Shown in pieces: positions 33,811 through 45,903 of a DNA stretch of 64,000 bases. The stretch is from Saccharina japonica (lineage: Eukaryota > Sar > Phaeophyceae > Laminariales > Laminariaceae), in assembly GCA_008828725.1 (NCBI GenBank), contig MEHQ01002839.1, positions 1 to 64,000 of the forward strand, written 5' to 3'. The stretch's first letter is position 1. The number at the start of each line of letters is the position of its first letter. The translations under genes and the position numbers were made by a program. The notes beneath the pieces were generated by a model, which was not told the origin of the DNA, did no database searches, and saw only the letters and a list, made by a program, of their open reading frames with translations.

Positions 33811-36800
33811 CACACCCCCTTCGACCACGCTCATGCGACATCATTCACCGGTCGACCTATTCTTTGCACAGTCCGCGACCCCACGTCTGCTCCATACTGC
33901 AGATCCCGTGGCACGCCCGCAGTAAAACATTTCGCCCCGAATCATGCAAAGTTACGAATTGCTGCTAGTATCCCTTCCCCCTCCCACTGACTCCCTCAAA
34001 AGCACGGGCGGGTGGGTGGGAAAAAGAACACTCTCCTGAACACCTCCCCACACTGTTGACTTGACGGCTTGAAGGCCCTTTGCTTGATGTCTGCACGTCA
34101 GCGCAACCCCAGACTATCTCAGGGAGGTGTTCCCTTTGATACTGCTCCTGCTGTATACGTGGTCATTTTGCCCAATGCCCGTATGGACCACTACAGGACC
34201 TACATTCAACATAGTATTGGCCAATTCTTCCGTACGTACAAAACTCATATTCCCCCGCCTCGCTGTGCTCCCCTTGGAAATATTATGCTTTGTACTTTGC
34301 TTTCGAATTGTGTCAATTAATTATTTGCCACCCCTCGCTCGGAGAGGGGGGGCCAGGGAAAACCCCCGGGGCTGACCTCCAAACAGCCCCGTTCCAGCAT
34401 CCGTACACACGCAAAGTCAGCTACCACTCCACCCGGCGCAAAACTCGCCGGCCTCCCACTCACTACGGTAGTTGGACTTGGTGTACGTATGCTCTTCCTT
34501 CCTCTCTGACCCACCCCCCAACCTACGGTAACGTTTATAATTCACCCCATCTGGTCCCTTGCCCTGGCCGCTACTTGTGACCTTAACTTATATCTAACAT
34601 CACGCTGGACACCCACTGGTGTGCATCTCTCCCATGATTTCGTACGTACCCCTCATACGCCCCCGATGCCCATCGGCCCTCGTGCTTCAACACCTCGGGA
34701 TCAGCGCCCCCGGCCGACAGGTGCGTGGCACCCCCAATCCTCAGGGAGTGTAACGCATACTCCTCTGCCTTCACTCCCGCCACTGACACCACCTCACCTG
34801 TCGCAGCGCCTTCATGGCCTGCGCCTGCGCCCACATCGACCACCTGCCATTGCCACAACCAATCGCCACTAACGGTGCCGACGGGGGAAGGAGAAGGTAA
34901 CACGACAATAACTCAACCTATATATAAACGGCGCCCCCTCAGCGCCTACTGATCGTGGCGGACCTTTTCTGGCTCGAGTTAGGATTGCGTCCTTGCGCAA
35001 CTGGTCGCCTTTGGACCCTCGAAACTGCACTTGGACTCGATCCGCCGTCGACCACTGCCCCCCTTCCAACTGTCTTTTTCCCCGGAAAAAAAAGGACACG
35101 TCCCCCGTAAATAATAAATCTCGTGTATACGTGTACGCGGTTCGGCCGGCATCTCTGCCGCCCGCGTAATGAAAGAAAAATGACGCCCCCAGTGCACGCC
35201 ACAAAAACGCCTCGAACAATAAATCTCGTGTATGCTTGATAACACGGGAACACTTACTGCCCGACAATCCAGTCGACACAAACTGCACACCATCGAGCAG
35301 CTCTGACCATGAAATACATACTTTCCATGCCTGTCATATTGGTACCAAAACTGCGGCCGGATTCACGGTTGACCCAACGCCAGTACAATAGAGCACCAAA
35401 AAATACATACACGCTTGGGATATCCCTCCCTTTGAAAGGCCATCGGTAATCGAAGGCACGCATGCCCGATTCGTCGTATAATACGAGACCCTACATCTCC
35501 CATGAGTTCATGCGCGTCCTCCCTTATATCGTAAGTACAAAATTACGCTAGCACCTTGAGTCGTGCCTCTAGCGAAAAGTTACCTCACTCAACTGCATTG
35601 TACGCGTCCTAAATTATCGATTCGGCACGCGACAACGTGGACACCGTGGCCCCTACTTTTGCCGAAGATACGAACCCACCGGACTGAGCACCCGTCTTCA
35701 AACATCGCATTGGTACAGAAACCACGTGGGTGCCCTTGCCTCTGCCCACGATACACCACTCTTGACAAAACCACCTTGATTCCGTATACGAGTTCAGTAA
35801 AACGGCGTACGCTTCTTGACAATTTGGCACAAAAAAAACAGTTATCTTAACTTGCGCATCTGCCGAAACCACTGTTAACCGTTCACGCGACGGACATACA
35901 CTTCTACTGTTTATAATAAATTCACACTCTTAACGAACATTCCTTGATTCGTGCCTCGGCCAAATATGCGAGCTCAGACAACTGGTCCAAGCGAAGATAC
36001 CGTCTCACTCTTCGGAGCACAGGTTCAATCACTGATTCGATACGGCCGCTATGCAAGAACCTCGCCCTTGTCTCTGCCGATAATACCACTCTTGACTAAA
36101 CAGACGAGAGTCATGACTCTGCCGAAGATACCATGCCAAGGAACGGCGCTCGCTTCCTGGCCTATACGTTCACCGCCAAACAACCCAGAACCTAGGCCCG
36201 CGTTTTCACCACGAAACACGCCCCTCCACCCATATTTCGACACAGAACGACGCCGTTACCTAAAACTGTGTCTCCTGCCGACACTATGAGTTCACACATC
36301 AATATACGCATCATTAACAATCGATTCCGAACGGAACTACGCGGACACCTTGGCCCGTGCCTCCGCTAAAGTACTAGCTAACCGAGCGGCCCACATCCTC
36401 AATCATCGATTTGTTACAGAAACTATGCGGGCCTCTTGGCCCTTGCCTCTGTCGAGAACACGCCACTCTTGAACAACCGGATGATTCGTGCCTCTGCCAA
36501 CCACGCTTCTTAAACAGCGCATGCCCCCTCTTGTTTACTTCCAGCGGAACAACGCAGACACCTTGGTCTGTGCTTCTGCCGAGTACATGGGTTCATACCC
36601 CACGGTGTACGCGCCCTTCATGGTTGATTCGGTTCAGTGTGCGGACACCTTGGTCCGTACCTCTGCCGAATATACCAACTCGCCAATCCGAGCACACGTC
36701 GCCAATCACCGCTTCGGCCCAGAAACTACGCGGGCACCCTGGCCTTTGTCTCTGCCGAAGGCGTATCACTCGTTTAAAACACTCTTAACAAACATCGTGT

Positions 36801-36952
36801 CATACAATCGCACCACTCGATACCTAAGACCTCTGGTGACAGCCGTATTCTAACTTCCAACTCCTCCGTGAGATGGCCACCTTGCGCAACGTCCACCGGT
36901 ACAGCCGGTGCCATCGCCCACAACAAGGATTTTATGATTTGAGGAAACATTT
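33811..36952. repeat. X block, copy 3 (chimeric)
   Basis: Up to about 34800 it follows X2 (offset 10854, then 10847 after a 7-bp deletion). From about 34815 it is virtually identical to X1. No gap follows: the sequence runs on past 36952. Confidence 0.85.
34590..35253 (-). pseudogene. DIRS/Crypton-type tyrosine recombinase, copy 3, broken
   Basis: Hybrid of the other two. The C-terminal part has the X2-like intact HSLRIGGATHLSAGG, GRWASGAYEGYVRN and terminal SSVMLDIS. The upstream part is X1-like, with RGSKGDQLRKDAILT in a different frame. As in the other copies, the N-terminal catalytic Arg region is unrecognisable and a frameshift near 34900 separates the halves. Confidence 0.68.
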
Positions 36953-37115
36953 GGGCCCACGACACTTACTGCCCCAAACTATCGCGTCAGGTGTATCACT
37001 CGAACCTAATGCGCAAGCATTCGGGGTCCACGATACATACTTCCCCAAACTATCGCGTCAGGTGTATCACTCGAACCTGATGCGCCAGCATTTGGGGGCC
37101 CACGATACATATCCG
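36949..37115 (+). repeat. ~70-bp tandem repeat after X3
   Basis: Two and a half units containing CCCCAAACTATCGCGTCAGG and TCACTCGAACCT, starting just where the other X copies run into N gaps. An unresolved longer array of this unit may be what the gaps hold. Confidence 0.85.
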
Positions 37116-37214
37116 TCGATTGTTTCACACTCCTGTCACAATCCGCGTTTCGCGCAGCAGCTTCGGCCTGACTACCCACTATCTTCCTTCAAACATCAAT
37201 ATATACACATAGTG

Positions 37215-38011
37215 TGTTGAAGTAGATTGGCTTGTGGCTGGCGTATGATGCCAGATAGAGGCCAAGTGCCGAACCGCGGTTAGGCTGGTTCTGTGATATG
37301 ATGAGAGCTCAGCTCTGTAGAAGAAGCTGAAGTTACTGGTGACCCGAGTTCCAGATTTTGATGTGATATTATTGATGCTCTGCTCAGGAAGAGAGGCAGA
37401 TGATGAGAGTGATCGACAGAGGGCGTGGTGGTGCCCGATGGATCGATGCATCTCGTGGAGCTACAAAGCAAGACCCCGAGCTACGGGCAAGACCCCAAGA
37501 ACAAACAGAAACAAAAGTCGTTTACGTACTGCAATAATGTACGACGTCGTACTCGTGGGGTCGTGGGACCCTGATTGTCAGAGAGACTTTCCCGAGGGTG
37601 AAACTGTCATTTCCTAATGATGAAACCGTCACTTTTTCTACAAACCGACATCATACTTGTTTCTACGTATCTACGACCAAGAACACAATACGTACGAGTA
37701 TGTGCTTGTACTCATACGTCGTATGTACATAGGTGTACGACTCCTACTGCTCTGCTGTAGAACTCTTATACTGCTGCTATACTGTTGTCACAGCTTACTA
37801 TAGACGCCTACGGCACTTACAGTACGCGGCGCTACGTAGTGGCGACGTAATGGAACCGAGTTGCCTCTGGTATCCTACCTTTGTTACTGCTTTGTCATAC
37901 TGTCGGCTACTTACTTACCTACCAGCTACTATGTTATCTCTGTACTCAGCTATGCTACCTTAGCAGCGATATTGTCCTTCTACTGTTGTGGAGAAGTACA
38001 AATCACTGACA
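37215..38011. mobile_element. Solo LTR, 797 bp
   Basis: Begins TGTTGAAG and ends CACTGACA (TG...CA), flanked by TAGTG at 37210-37214 and 38012-38016. Y1 has the unoccupied site with a single TAGTG at 14729-14733. No gag or pol remains, and the element type (copia or gypsy) cannot be told. Confidence 0.82.
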
Positions 38012-39461
38012 TAGTGCGCCCAATATAGTGCCCCTTGCGAGTACGAGGTATGCATACCTACTCGTACGTACGTGATGCCCATGTCAGGAATGCTACAAAA
38101 TCCATCCGTAGCGACCCCCTTCCGCATTTACTCGAGGAAATACCACGCAAACGTTCCCCTCACAGCAGTGTCTCACCCCGAAAAACAAACAAACAACAAC
38201 AACCACACTGGGCCTCCGCGACCCCATCTTATTCGAGCAGGCGGAACACACAACAGACGCCCCCTGTGCACACTCTGTACACCCGCGCTCCCCACATTGT
38301 TTCACATAAAACGATATGTGGCAGCCCAACTAATGCCGAATTTGAGAAGTCACAACACCCTCCCTGTATGCCCACACAACGTGCATCCCCGTCCCTATGC
38401 GCCCATATAACGTATATAATATAAACCACAATGTGACTCACACGTACTGTTGTTGTGGACCAGGACCCATGACAATCCAACGCCAACGCGCACCCGTACA
38501 CAGAGCGGGGCACCCCCTAGCCTGCCACACGCATCTGACCCGTAAAAATCACACCGAATACCGACCCCTTCAAGCCCGGCCGGCAGTAAATAGTATCCGC
38601 ATGCCGTATGATAAGCAATCTGTTTTTTTCCAGGCACCCCACCCGACGACGACCACCACCAGTGAAAGTGCGACCCTCTGCTTGACCCTCACCCCCATGC
38701 ATGGTGACTGTCGCGCTCCGCCTCCTTGGGAAAACATTGCCGCCTTGCGCCAACGTCTCCAGCACACCCCGTACCCAGGCCACCATGCACAGCAAACGAT
38801 CAAGAGCGGTACAGCAGCAGCAAAACAGCAGCAGCAGTACGGGCATTGCTGTAACATGGAAACGTGATGGCTTACCCAAAAATAAGAACATGCGAGCGTT
38901 TTGTAGTGCTTGGAAAAATGGCCTCCTTGCGCCAACGTCTCCAACACATTGCGCAAACGTCTCCAACACACCCCGTACCCACGTCACCATGCACAGCACA
39001 TAATAAGCAAGAGCGGTACGGCAACAATACAGCAGCAGTATGGGCATTATTGCTGTAGCATAGAAACGTGACCAACATATGAGAAAACATAAGGTTATCC
39101 CCGTTGCCACGAAATTTTGACCAAACCTTTTGACAAAAACTCTACCAGGTATTTGTTTTTGCTCGAAAATAAACGCCCCGCCGCTGTGGTCTGTTCGCCA
39201 GCCGCCACAAAAAAAGGCAAGCAACGCGAGAGAAAAGCGAACACATAAACGTACATACCGAACTGGTTTTGAAGGCACCAAGCTGCCTAGAACACGGCAC
39301 ACGAGACGGCACAAGCCCTACCCGCTTGGTACAGCGACGATATATGTAGTAGAAGCACGGCGCTGCTGTTCCTGGCCGGCGACGAGCTCGGTAGCTTCTG
39401 TAATCGCGAGTGGTGTGAGGCGGCCCTTCAAAAGCAGGTCTCTTTTATGCCCCATAGCTTA
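38012..39461. repeat. Y block, copy 3 (diverged, gapless)
   Basis: Resembles 14734-16398 with one 331-bp unit instead of two. It then runs into the segment matching 14216-14438, a different order from Y1/Y2. Interrupted at TTA (39459-39461) by two MITEs, it resumes at 40787. Confidence 0.8.
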
Positions 39462-40290
39462 GGCTGGATATTATGCAGTATTATTTTTGTGATTGAAAAC
39501 GGAAGGAAGTCGGATTTTTGACCGGCAACAAATCCCACCACATCGTTCTTCGGTGTGCCATCTTATCGTGATTTTGGTTTTATTTCATGGGGGAACCAAG
39601 AAAATCAGAACAGAGATGAGATTTTGAACTCCACGACACGAACGAGTGATCTACGCCGGGTTGGGCGATCAACCTTCACCACCAGGTCTTTGAAGACAGG
39701 GAACGGACTGGGAACCTCCTGCGGAGCTGCGTAGGGGCTTGTCTAGTCGCTGTGGGCCAGCAAGGACCTCTCGCTCTCACGGAGCATGAGCTGCTGTAGC
39801 GATCGTAGTCAGAAAAAAGGCGTTAGATTGTTTTGATGGTTTGTTTTGGCCATGGCGCAGCTAGCTGCTGCTGTGCGGCCACAACACATGCGATGGTGGC
39901 CAAGGTACTGATGCTTTCCCTCTCCCTGGTGGTCGATGCACGAGTGCTGTGTCCCAGCTGTGTACAAGAGTAGCCAAGCACGTAGCGCCGTGATCCGTCG
40001 TGAACCCACAGTCTATAACCCATACAAAAGTATAGAATGCCTCCGAGGTCTCGTGCAAAAGCGTTTTCAATCACTTTCTAAAATATCACCAAGTGGTTGA
40101 AAAAGGCCGCCAAAAAAAACCATTTGGTCAGATTTTATCGATGATAATATCTCGGAGGAACATTTTTTCCACCAAACAGGCCCCATAAGACGCGATTTTG
40201 ATCAAATCTGATAATATTTGGGATTAGATACCCCGAAACCTCCGTAAAGATTAATATAATCACCAAAATAATACTGCATAATATCCGGCC
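39462..40290. mobile_element. Harbinger-type MITE-A, 829 bp
   Basis: Left terminus GGCTGGATATTATGCAGTAT; the right terminus, reversed, is GGCCGGATATTATGCAGTAT. TTA lies on each side (39459-39461, 40291-40293). No transposase inside. The uninterrupted site is seen at 14436-14438 and 27395-27397. Confidence 0.85.
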
Positions 40291-40293
40291 TTA

Positions 40294-40783
40294 GACCAAC
40301 TATTATGGGGAACATTATTTTTGGGCTCCAGGAACTGATTTCTAGGCCCAATATACTCGTTTTACTCCGTTGGACAGTCAAAAACACCGATACACTCCTA
40401 AAGATCCACCCCGTCGTTTTTCGAGGGCTTTCTGGAGCAGTTCTCCGTTTTTCTAGGGGCTCGTTTTGATTTTTGGCGCAACTAGTCACAACTAATCAGT
40501 TTCCAGAAATAAGGCTTGTTGGTCAGAACTGGGGCCAAAAATAATGGATCTTTGAGGATTTTTGGCTAAAAATCATCAAGTCCTCAGAACTGGCAACTTG
40601 GACGAAAGTCAAACTACGACCCTGGAGAAACGAAAAAGTACGTCAGAAAGCTCTACGAAAACTACGGGGAGCATCCTGACGAGTCTATCGGTGTTTTTGG
40701 CCAGGCCGCAGAGTAAATCGCGTGTTTTTGGCTAAAAACTCAGTTCTGAGGGCCCAAAAATAATTTTTCCATAATAGTTGGTC
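40294..40783. mobile_element. Harbinger-type MITE-B, 490 bp
   Basis: Inverted termini of about 50 bp start GACCAACTATTATGG. It is flanked by TTA at 40291-40293 (shared with MITE-A) and 40784-40786. Short words such as TTTTTGGC and CAGTTCTGAG recur inside. Non-autonomous. Confidence 0.83.
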
Positions 40784-40786
40784 TTA

Positions 40787-41160
40787 CAGCACAACAAATT
40801 CTTGAGCTAGCTGCTTTTTCGTAACCACTGCCTTCTTCGTGAAGCGACCACCGGACCTTGCGCGCCTTGTCTTGCGAAAAATAACACAAAAATAACACTC
40901 TCCTGAACACCTCCCCACACTGTTGGCTTGACGGCTTGGAAGCCCTTTGCTTGATGTCTGCACGTCAGCGCAACCCCCGACTATCTCAGGGAGGTGTTCC
41001 CTTTGATACTGCTCCTGCTGTATACGTGGTCATTTTGCCCAATGCACGTATGGACCACTACAGGACCTACATTCAACATATTTTTGGCCAGTTCTTCCGT
41101 ACGTACAAAACTCACATTCCCCCGCCTCGCTGTGCTCCCCTTGGAAATATTATGCTATCG
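40787..41160 (+). repeat. Continuation of Y3 and X-start fragment
   Basis: Reads CAGCACAACAAATTCTTGAGC as in Y1 and Y2, then the X-start sequence (CCTCCCCACACTGTTGGCTT), and breaks off after GGAAATATTATG, the same string at which other copies switch (about 17297 and 29313). Confidence 0.75.
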
Positions 41161-43397
41161 ACAAACACCATGAATTGAACTAGAACGAGTCGATACGCCG
41201 CACGGGCGTTGTAAATCCTGCGGGGCCCCGCTCCGGTTGAAGTTGATCATTGACCCTTCAAGCTCCAAGCCGCAGCAGTTTGTTTTCGCTGCACCACAAC
41301 TCTCCCTACTCTCCACAGAGCAACACCACGCCCTCCGCCCCTTCGCACTCCACATCATCACCACCACTCGGAAACGACCATCAGAGATGTAGCTAGCGCC
41401 ACAGCAGGGGAGCTTCCTCCGACCGGCTGCAATCGGCTGCTGCTGCTGCTGTTGTTGTGTTCTCCTCGTTCGTGCCTATCGCCGCACACCACACATGATC
41501 CGTTCGCGTTTCGCACATCAGAAATCTCGTGTTTTTCTCCCTCTCGTCACGCCCTCCAGCTGGCAGCGCATGCATATATCACGAGACTCATATCCCCTAA
41601 TCGCAGACAATCGTGATGGAGTGCCACAGGCTGCCGTCTGGTACGGCTGAGAGACTGTCATGAAGATACGCGCGCGCATAAGGAACTCACAGCGCATCTC
41701 GGGGGTGGCCCTCCTCAACAACAAACGCCGGCTGTCTCCATTTTTCAGGATACGGAGCAAGCCGATCTACGAAGATGGAGTAAATTCAGTGTACTGGCTT
41801 TTTCTCAATTAAATTTCTCGGAAAAATCCAAGAATTTTCTTGGAAATTATTTCAATTTCCATTTTCACAGATTAGTCGCAGAATTTTCTGGGAAAAGAAA
41901 ATTCCAGCAAGAACTTTCGCGGAAAAAACGTGATCGATATTTTTCTCGGAAATTTCTTCATCGGGTTTCCACAAATAGCACAGGCATTCTTCCTTGCAGA
42001 CTTGGAAGGCATTACACGCTCTCGAATGGCAATAAACTTGCTATTTGAGCCATGTAACGCCTTCAGTTTTTTATCAAACCCCGTACAGCAAGGATCGGAC
42101 AGCTAGACGACACCCTCGTCGAGGAATGGGTGGCCTGGAGACGGATCCAAGCATATCTCGTAGGTCCCAGAGGTGAACAGCCCTCCAGGGCGGTCATAGT
42201 CACTCACGTGTTCGTTGTCTTGGGGAAAGCTGGGGCGACTATTTGATTGGGATTGACTTGAGCACCAGCCCCAGACGGCACCAGTGCCACGCCTACATGC
42301 GGTTCGTCACCCGCGCCAGCTACCCCTTCAGCAGTGCCGTCAGCCACCATCATCTGCTGTCAGCACCACCATCTAACCCCCGGTATCTTCCTGATTTGCT
42401 GCAGCTCGTGCGTCTAGCGCGACGGCGTGTGGTTTGCATGGTCTTGGGTAGGCGTGATTCGTCGCAAATAGCAAATTTGACTTTCCAAAAACTTGCCAAC
42501 GAACAGATACGGAAATATCCGGAAAAACTTGGCAAGTTTTTTGCTATTTTGGCAAGTAAAAGTTGCCAAAAAATGGAAAGTTGGCAATTTATTTGCTAAA
42601 TATGCGTCGTTAAAAACGACCCTTATTATAGGCATGTTATCAGGGGGCTGGTGTGTTTGGGGGCTTGACTAAAGTTGTACAAACACCGGGACGCTGGTCA
42701 ACGAACCCCCCCATAGAAGACTGCAGCACTTACCTGGTGTAAGATGGAAGCAGTATCCGTCAAAGGTGAACGTCGAGTGTGTAGTGCTCGTTTGATTCGG
42801 TTTTCCAGAGAGTATTATGGAAGGATAATAGATCGGGGTTCCTCAAAATGGACGGGTACCCGCTGGCGTTCCTAAGTTCCTACGAGCATGTTGCGTACCG
42901 ACTATATATCCGTCCCGGTCAGATTCGGGTGTTGAGAATGTGTGGGTGTGGTGCTCATTTGAATCAGTTTTCTAAAGATAGTGCGGAGAAATACTGAACC
43001 GGGATTCGTCAAAACGAGCGGGTATCCGGGTACCCGGGTACCCGAGACCTCATAACCCGCAGCGTCCAAATACCCGCGGGTATTGAGGTCAGACCCTACC
43101 CGTTGAACGGGAAGGGTCCGACCGGGTACACCCGCCGGGTACCCGGGTAATAGATGAAAGAAGCCAACCTCTAATGAAGACATCGACGCTCCTAGCTTCG
43201 AAACCCGGTCGATGTCGTTATCAATAATAGTGGATCTTCCGAAGCTGTATATAAACGAGCAGACGCGCCGAACATGTAGGGCCTGCATCCCATACGCAGC
43301 ACGCACGGCTCTTGCGACCCTCCTTGCGGGCCGCGATGGACTGGGTTGCGTCTACGGTAAGGGCACAACAGGGCCCAGCATAAAATGCATCCCAAGT
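41161..43397. other. Unassigned sequence
   Basis: No recognisable gene. It holds an AT-rich stretch with repeated GGAAAATT/AATTTTC words (41800-41960), a patch of overlapping GGCAAGTTTTT/TTGCCAA words (42470-42600), two related ~60-bp segments (about 42770 and 42945), and a GGGTACCCG-rich patch (43018-43155). Confidence 0.5.
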
Positions 43398-44945
43398 CTT
43401 TGCAACCGTATTAAATGTTAACCTACCGGCACCTGGCGACGAAAGTGTGCAAAATAAAACGCGTTTTGGACCTGGTTTGCAACTCTCAGCGACCTAGAGA
43501 AGCATTCGGCGCCTATATGGACCTCTTGTGACCCCGCCATGGGTGCATGGAGTACGAAGAACATAAACGTTGCTGGTTAATCGATAATGGCACGCCGTTC
43601 ACTCGTTTTTCGACAGTATCAAATGTTAACCTACTGTTACCTGGCAAGGTAATTGTGCAAAATATAACGCGTTTTGGACCTGGTTTGCGCCTCTCAGCGA
43701 CCTGTGCGAACAAGCAAGCGCCTATATGGACCTCTTGTGACCCCCGCCATGGGTGCATGGAGTACGAAAATCGTAAATGTTGCTGGTTAATCGATAATGG
43801 CACGCCGTTCACAAGTTTTTCGACAGTATCAAATGTTAACCTACCGTTACCTGGCAAGGTAATTGTGCAAAATATAACGCGTTTTGGACCTGGTTTGCGC
43901 CTCTCAGCGACCTGTGCGAACAAGCAAGCGCCTATATGGACCTCTTGTGACCCCACCATGGGTGCATGGAGTACGAAAATCGTAAATGTTGCTGGTTGAT
44001 CGATAATGACACGCTGTTCACAAGTTTTTCGACAGTATCAAATGTTAACCTACCGTTACCCGGCGAGGTAAGTGTGCAAAATAAAGCGCATTTTGGACCT
44101 GGTTTGCGCCTCTCAGCGACCTGTGCGAAGAATCAAGCGCCTATATGGACCTCTTGTTGCCCCACCATGGGTGCATGGAGTACGAAAATCGTAAATGTTG
44201 CTGGTTAATCGATAATGGCACGCCGTTCACAAGTTTTTCGACAGTATTAAATGTTAACCTACCGTTACCTGGCAAGGAAATTGCGCTAAATACAACGCGT
44301 TTTGGACCTGGTTTGCGCCTCTCAGCGACCTGTGCGAACAATCAAGCGCCTATATGGACCGCTCGTTGCCCCACCATGGGTACATGGGGTACGAAAATCG
44401 TGACTGTTGCTGGTTAATCGATAATGGCACGCCGTTCACAAGTTTTTCGACAGTATCAAATGTTAACCTACCGTTACCTGGCGACGAAATTGTGCAAAGT
44501 AAAACGCGTTTTGGACCTGGTTTGCGCCTCTCAGCGACCTGTGCGAAGAAACAAGCGCCTATATGGACCTCTTGTGACCCCACCATGGGTGCATGGAGGA
44601 CGAAAATCGTGACTGTTGCTGGTTAATCGATAATGGCCCGCCGTTCACAAGTTTTTCGACAGTATCAAATGTTAACCTAACATTACCTGGCGAGGTAATT
44701 GTGCAAAATAAAAAGCGTTTTGGACCCGGTTTGCGCCTCTCAGCGACCTGTGCGAAGAAGCAAGCGCCTATATGGACCTCTTGTTGCCCCACCATGGGTA
44801 CATGGAGTACGAAAATCGTAAATGTTGCTGGTTAGTCGATAATGGCACGCCGTTCACAAGTTTTTCGACAGTATCAAATGTTAACCTACCGTTACCTGGC
44901 GAGGTACCGGTGCAAGACGTGTTTTGAACCTGGTTTATTTACACG
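43398..44945 (+). repeat. ~209-bp satellite array, about seven units
   Basis: Units are marked by CCATGGGTGCATGG near 43538, 43748, 43957, 44165, 44374, 44583 and 44791, a period of 208-210 bp. Identity is high (about 90-97 percent) with edge units truncated and more diverged. Each unit carries an open frame of about 70-80 codons (MEYENRKCCWLIDNGTPF start), running through the junction where the unit is 210 bp. I regard this as satellite DNA rather than a repeat protein, because most units are not multiples of three and break the frame. Confidence 0.88.
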
Positions 44946-45192
44946 TCTTAATGTTTAGATGATGCCACCACAATACGAAAGAAGTTGACTTTATTCCACA
45001 TTTGCTACGGTACCCCGCTGGATGCACGAAAACCGCGCGAACTCAACCAACAACAAAATGTCACACGATGCTGCCTACCAACCTTGTTGCGTCCGGCTAC
45101 GGTACACCCTAACTATTGAGGCGCTGGTCCTCCTACCTACGCACCGCAGCATCGATGACCGAGCTCAAGAAAACTACATCTACCCGTCCGAA

Positions 45193-45801
45193 CTAGTCAA
45201 ATACGCGGATGGCGGGCTTTAAGCAGAAACACCGCCCGCAGAACCAAAGGGACTTGTGGCAGGCGTTGATTTTTGCTACCGGGTGCTCTTCAAGAGACTG
45301 CAACAACCTCCCAAGGGTTCTTCTGTTGATACCCTCATTTTGGAGCTCGTTGATCACCCTCAGCGCGAATGTGAAGTTCGGAAACGCCATCATGTTGATC
45401 GACCGCAAGTAGACGTGCTTCTTGGCATGGTCTTGTTCATGGGGGTTGAGATTCACCGCTGCAATCTCCGAGCATTTTGTGAGGCCGCTGTGGTCACGCG
45501 TACACTGAGGATTGTGATTTTTTTCGTGGGGACCATCTGGCCCAAGAAATATCCCGGATGTACGGCCTAGGTACGGGTGAGGGCGAGGGCCTTCCCCGGG
45601 TACCACGAAATCGGAGTCATCGAAGGTGGTGTCGTGGAAAATCGCATCGTACCCGGCGACCTTGTCTTCCTTGGTACTCTCGTGCGGGGCGACGCCCGCA
45701 GCCAGGTGGACTTGAAGGGATTTCACCGAGAAGACACCAGCTCCAAATCCAATACCACTCCGGACTGCATTCCCTGCACCAAAAGTTATAATTGGGCGCA
45801 C
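45193..45801 (-). CDS. Hypothetical 202-aa frame
   Basis: The longest unbroken non-repeat frame in this part of the window, opening at a GTG with a stop just upstream, so the true start or an upstream exon is unknown. It contains FDDSDFVVPGEGPRPHPYLG and ALRVINELQNEGINRRTLGR (helical, charged) and a C-terminal Cys cluster (CHKSLWFCGRCFCLKP). I do not recognise the family, and it has no signal peptide or clear membrane segment. Competing shorter plus-strand frames at 45256-45570 and 45577-45903 overlap it. Could be an exon, a decayed element gene or chance. Confidence 0.3.
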   Translation of the reverse strand: MRPIITFGAGNAVRSGIGFGAGVFSVKSLQVHLAAGVAPHESTKEDKVAGYDAIFHDTTFDDSDFVVPGEGPRPHPYLGRTSGIFLGPDGPHEKNHNPQCTRDHSGLTKCSEIAAVNLNPHEQDHAKKHVYLRSINMMAFPNFTFALRVINELQNEGINRRTLGRLLQSLEEHPVAKINACHKSLWFCGRCFCLKPAIRVFD

Positions 45802-45903
45802 GAGTTGTTACTGGGCGAAAAGGTGAAATACACAGGTATCGCTGGCGACGACAAACAGGACGGGTACATTGTATACATTTTCGTTGTGCAGCCATATGTT
45901 TGA

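Noticed and set aside
42725-42750. U1-snRNA-like start (ACTTACCTGG)
   Set aside because: The following sequence shows no U1 stem-loops; chance match.
43547-44835. A multi-repeat protein encoded by the 209-bp array
   Set aside because: Most unit lengths are not divisible by three, so the frame breaks at nearly every junction; better described as satellite DNA.
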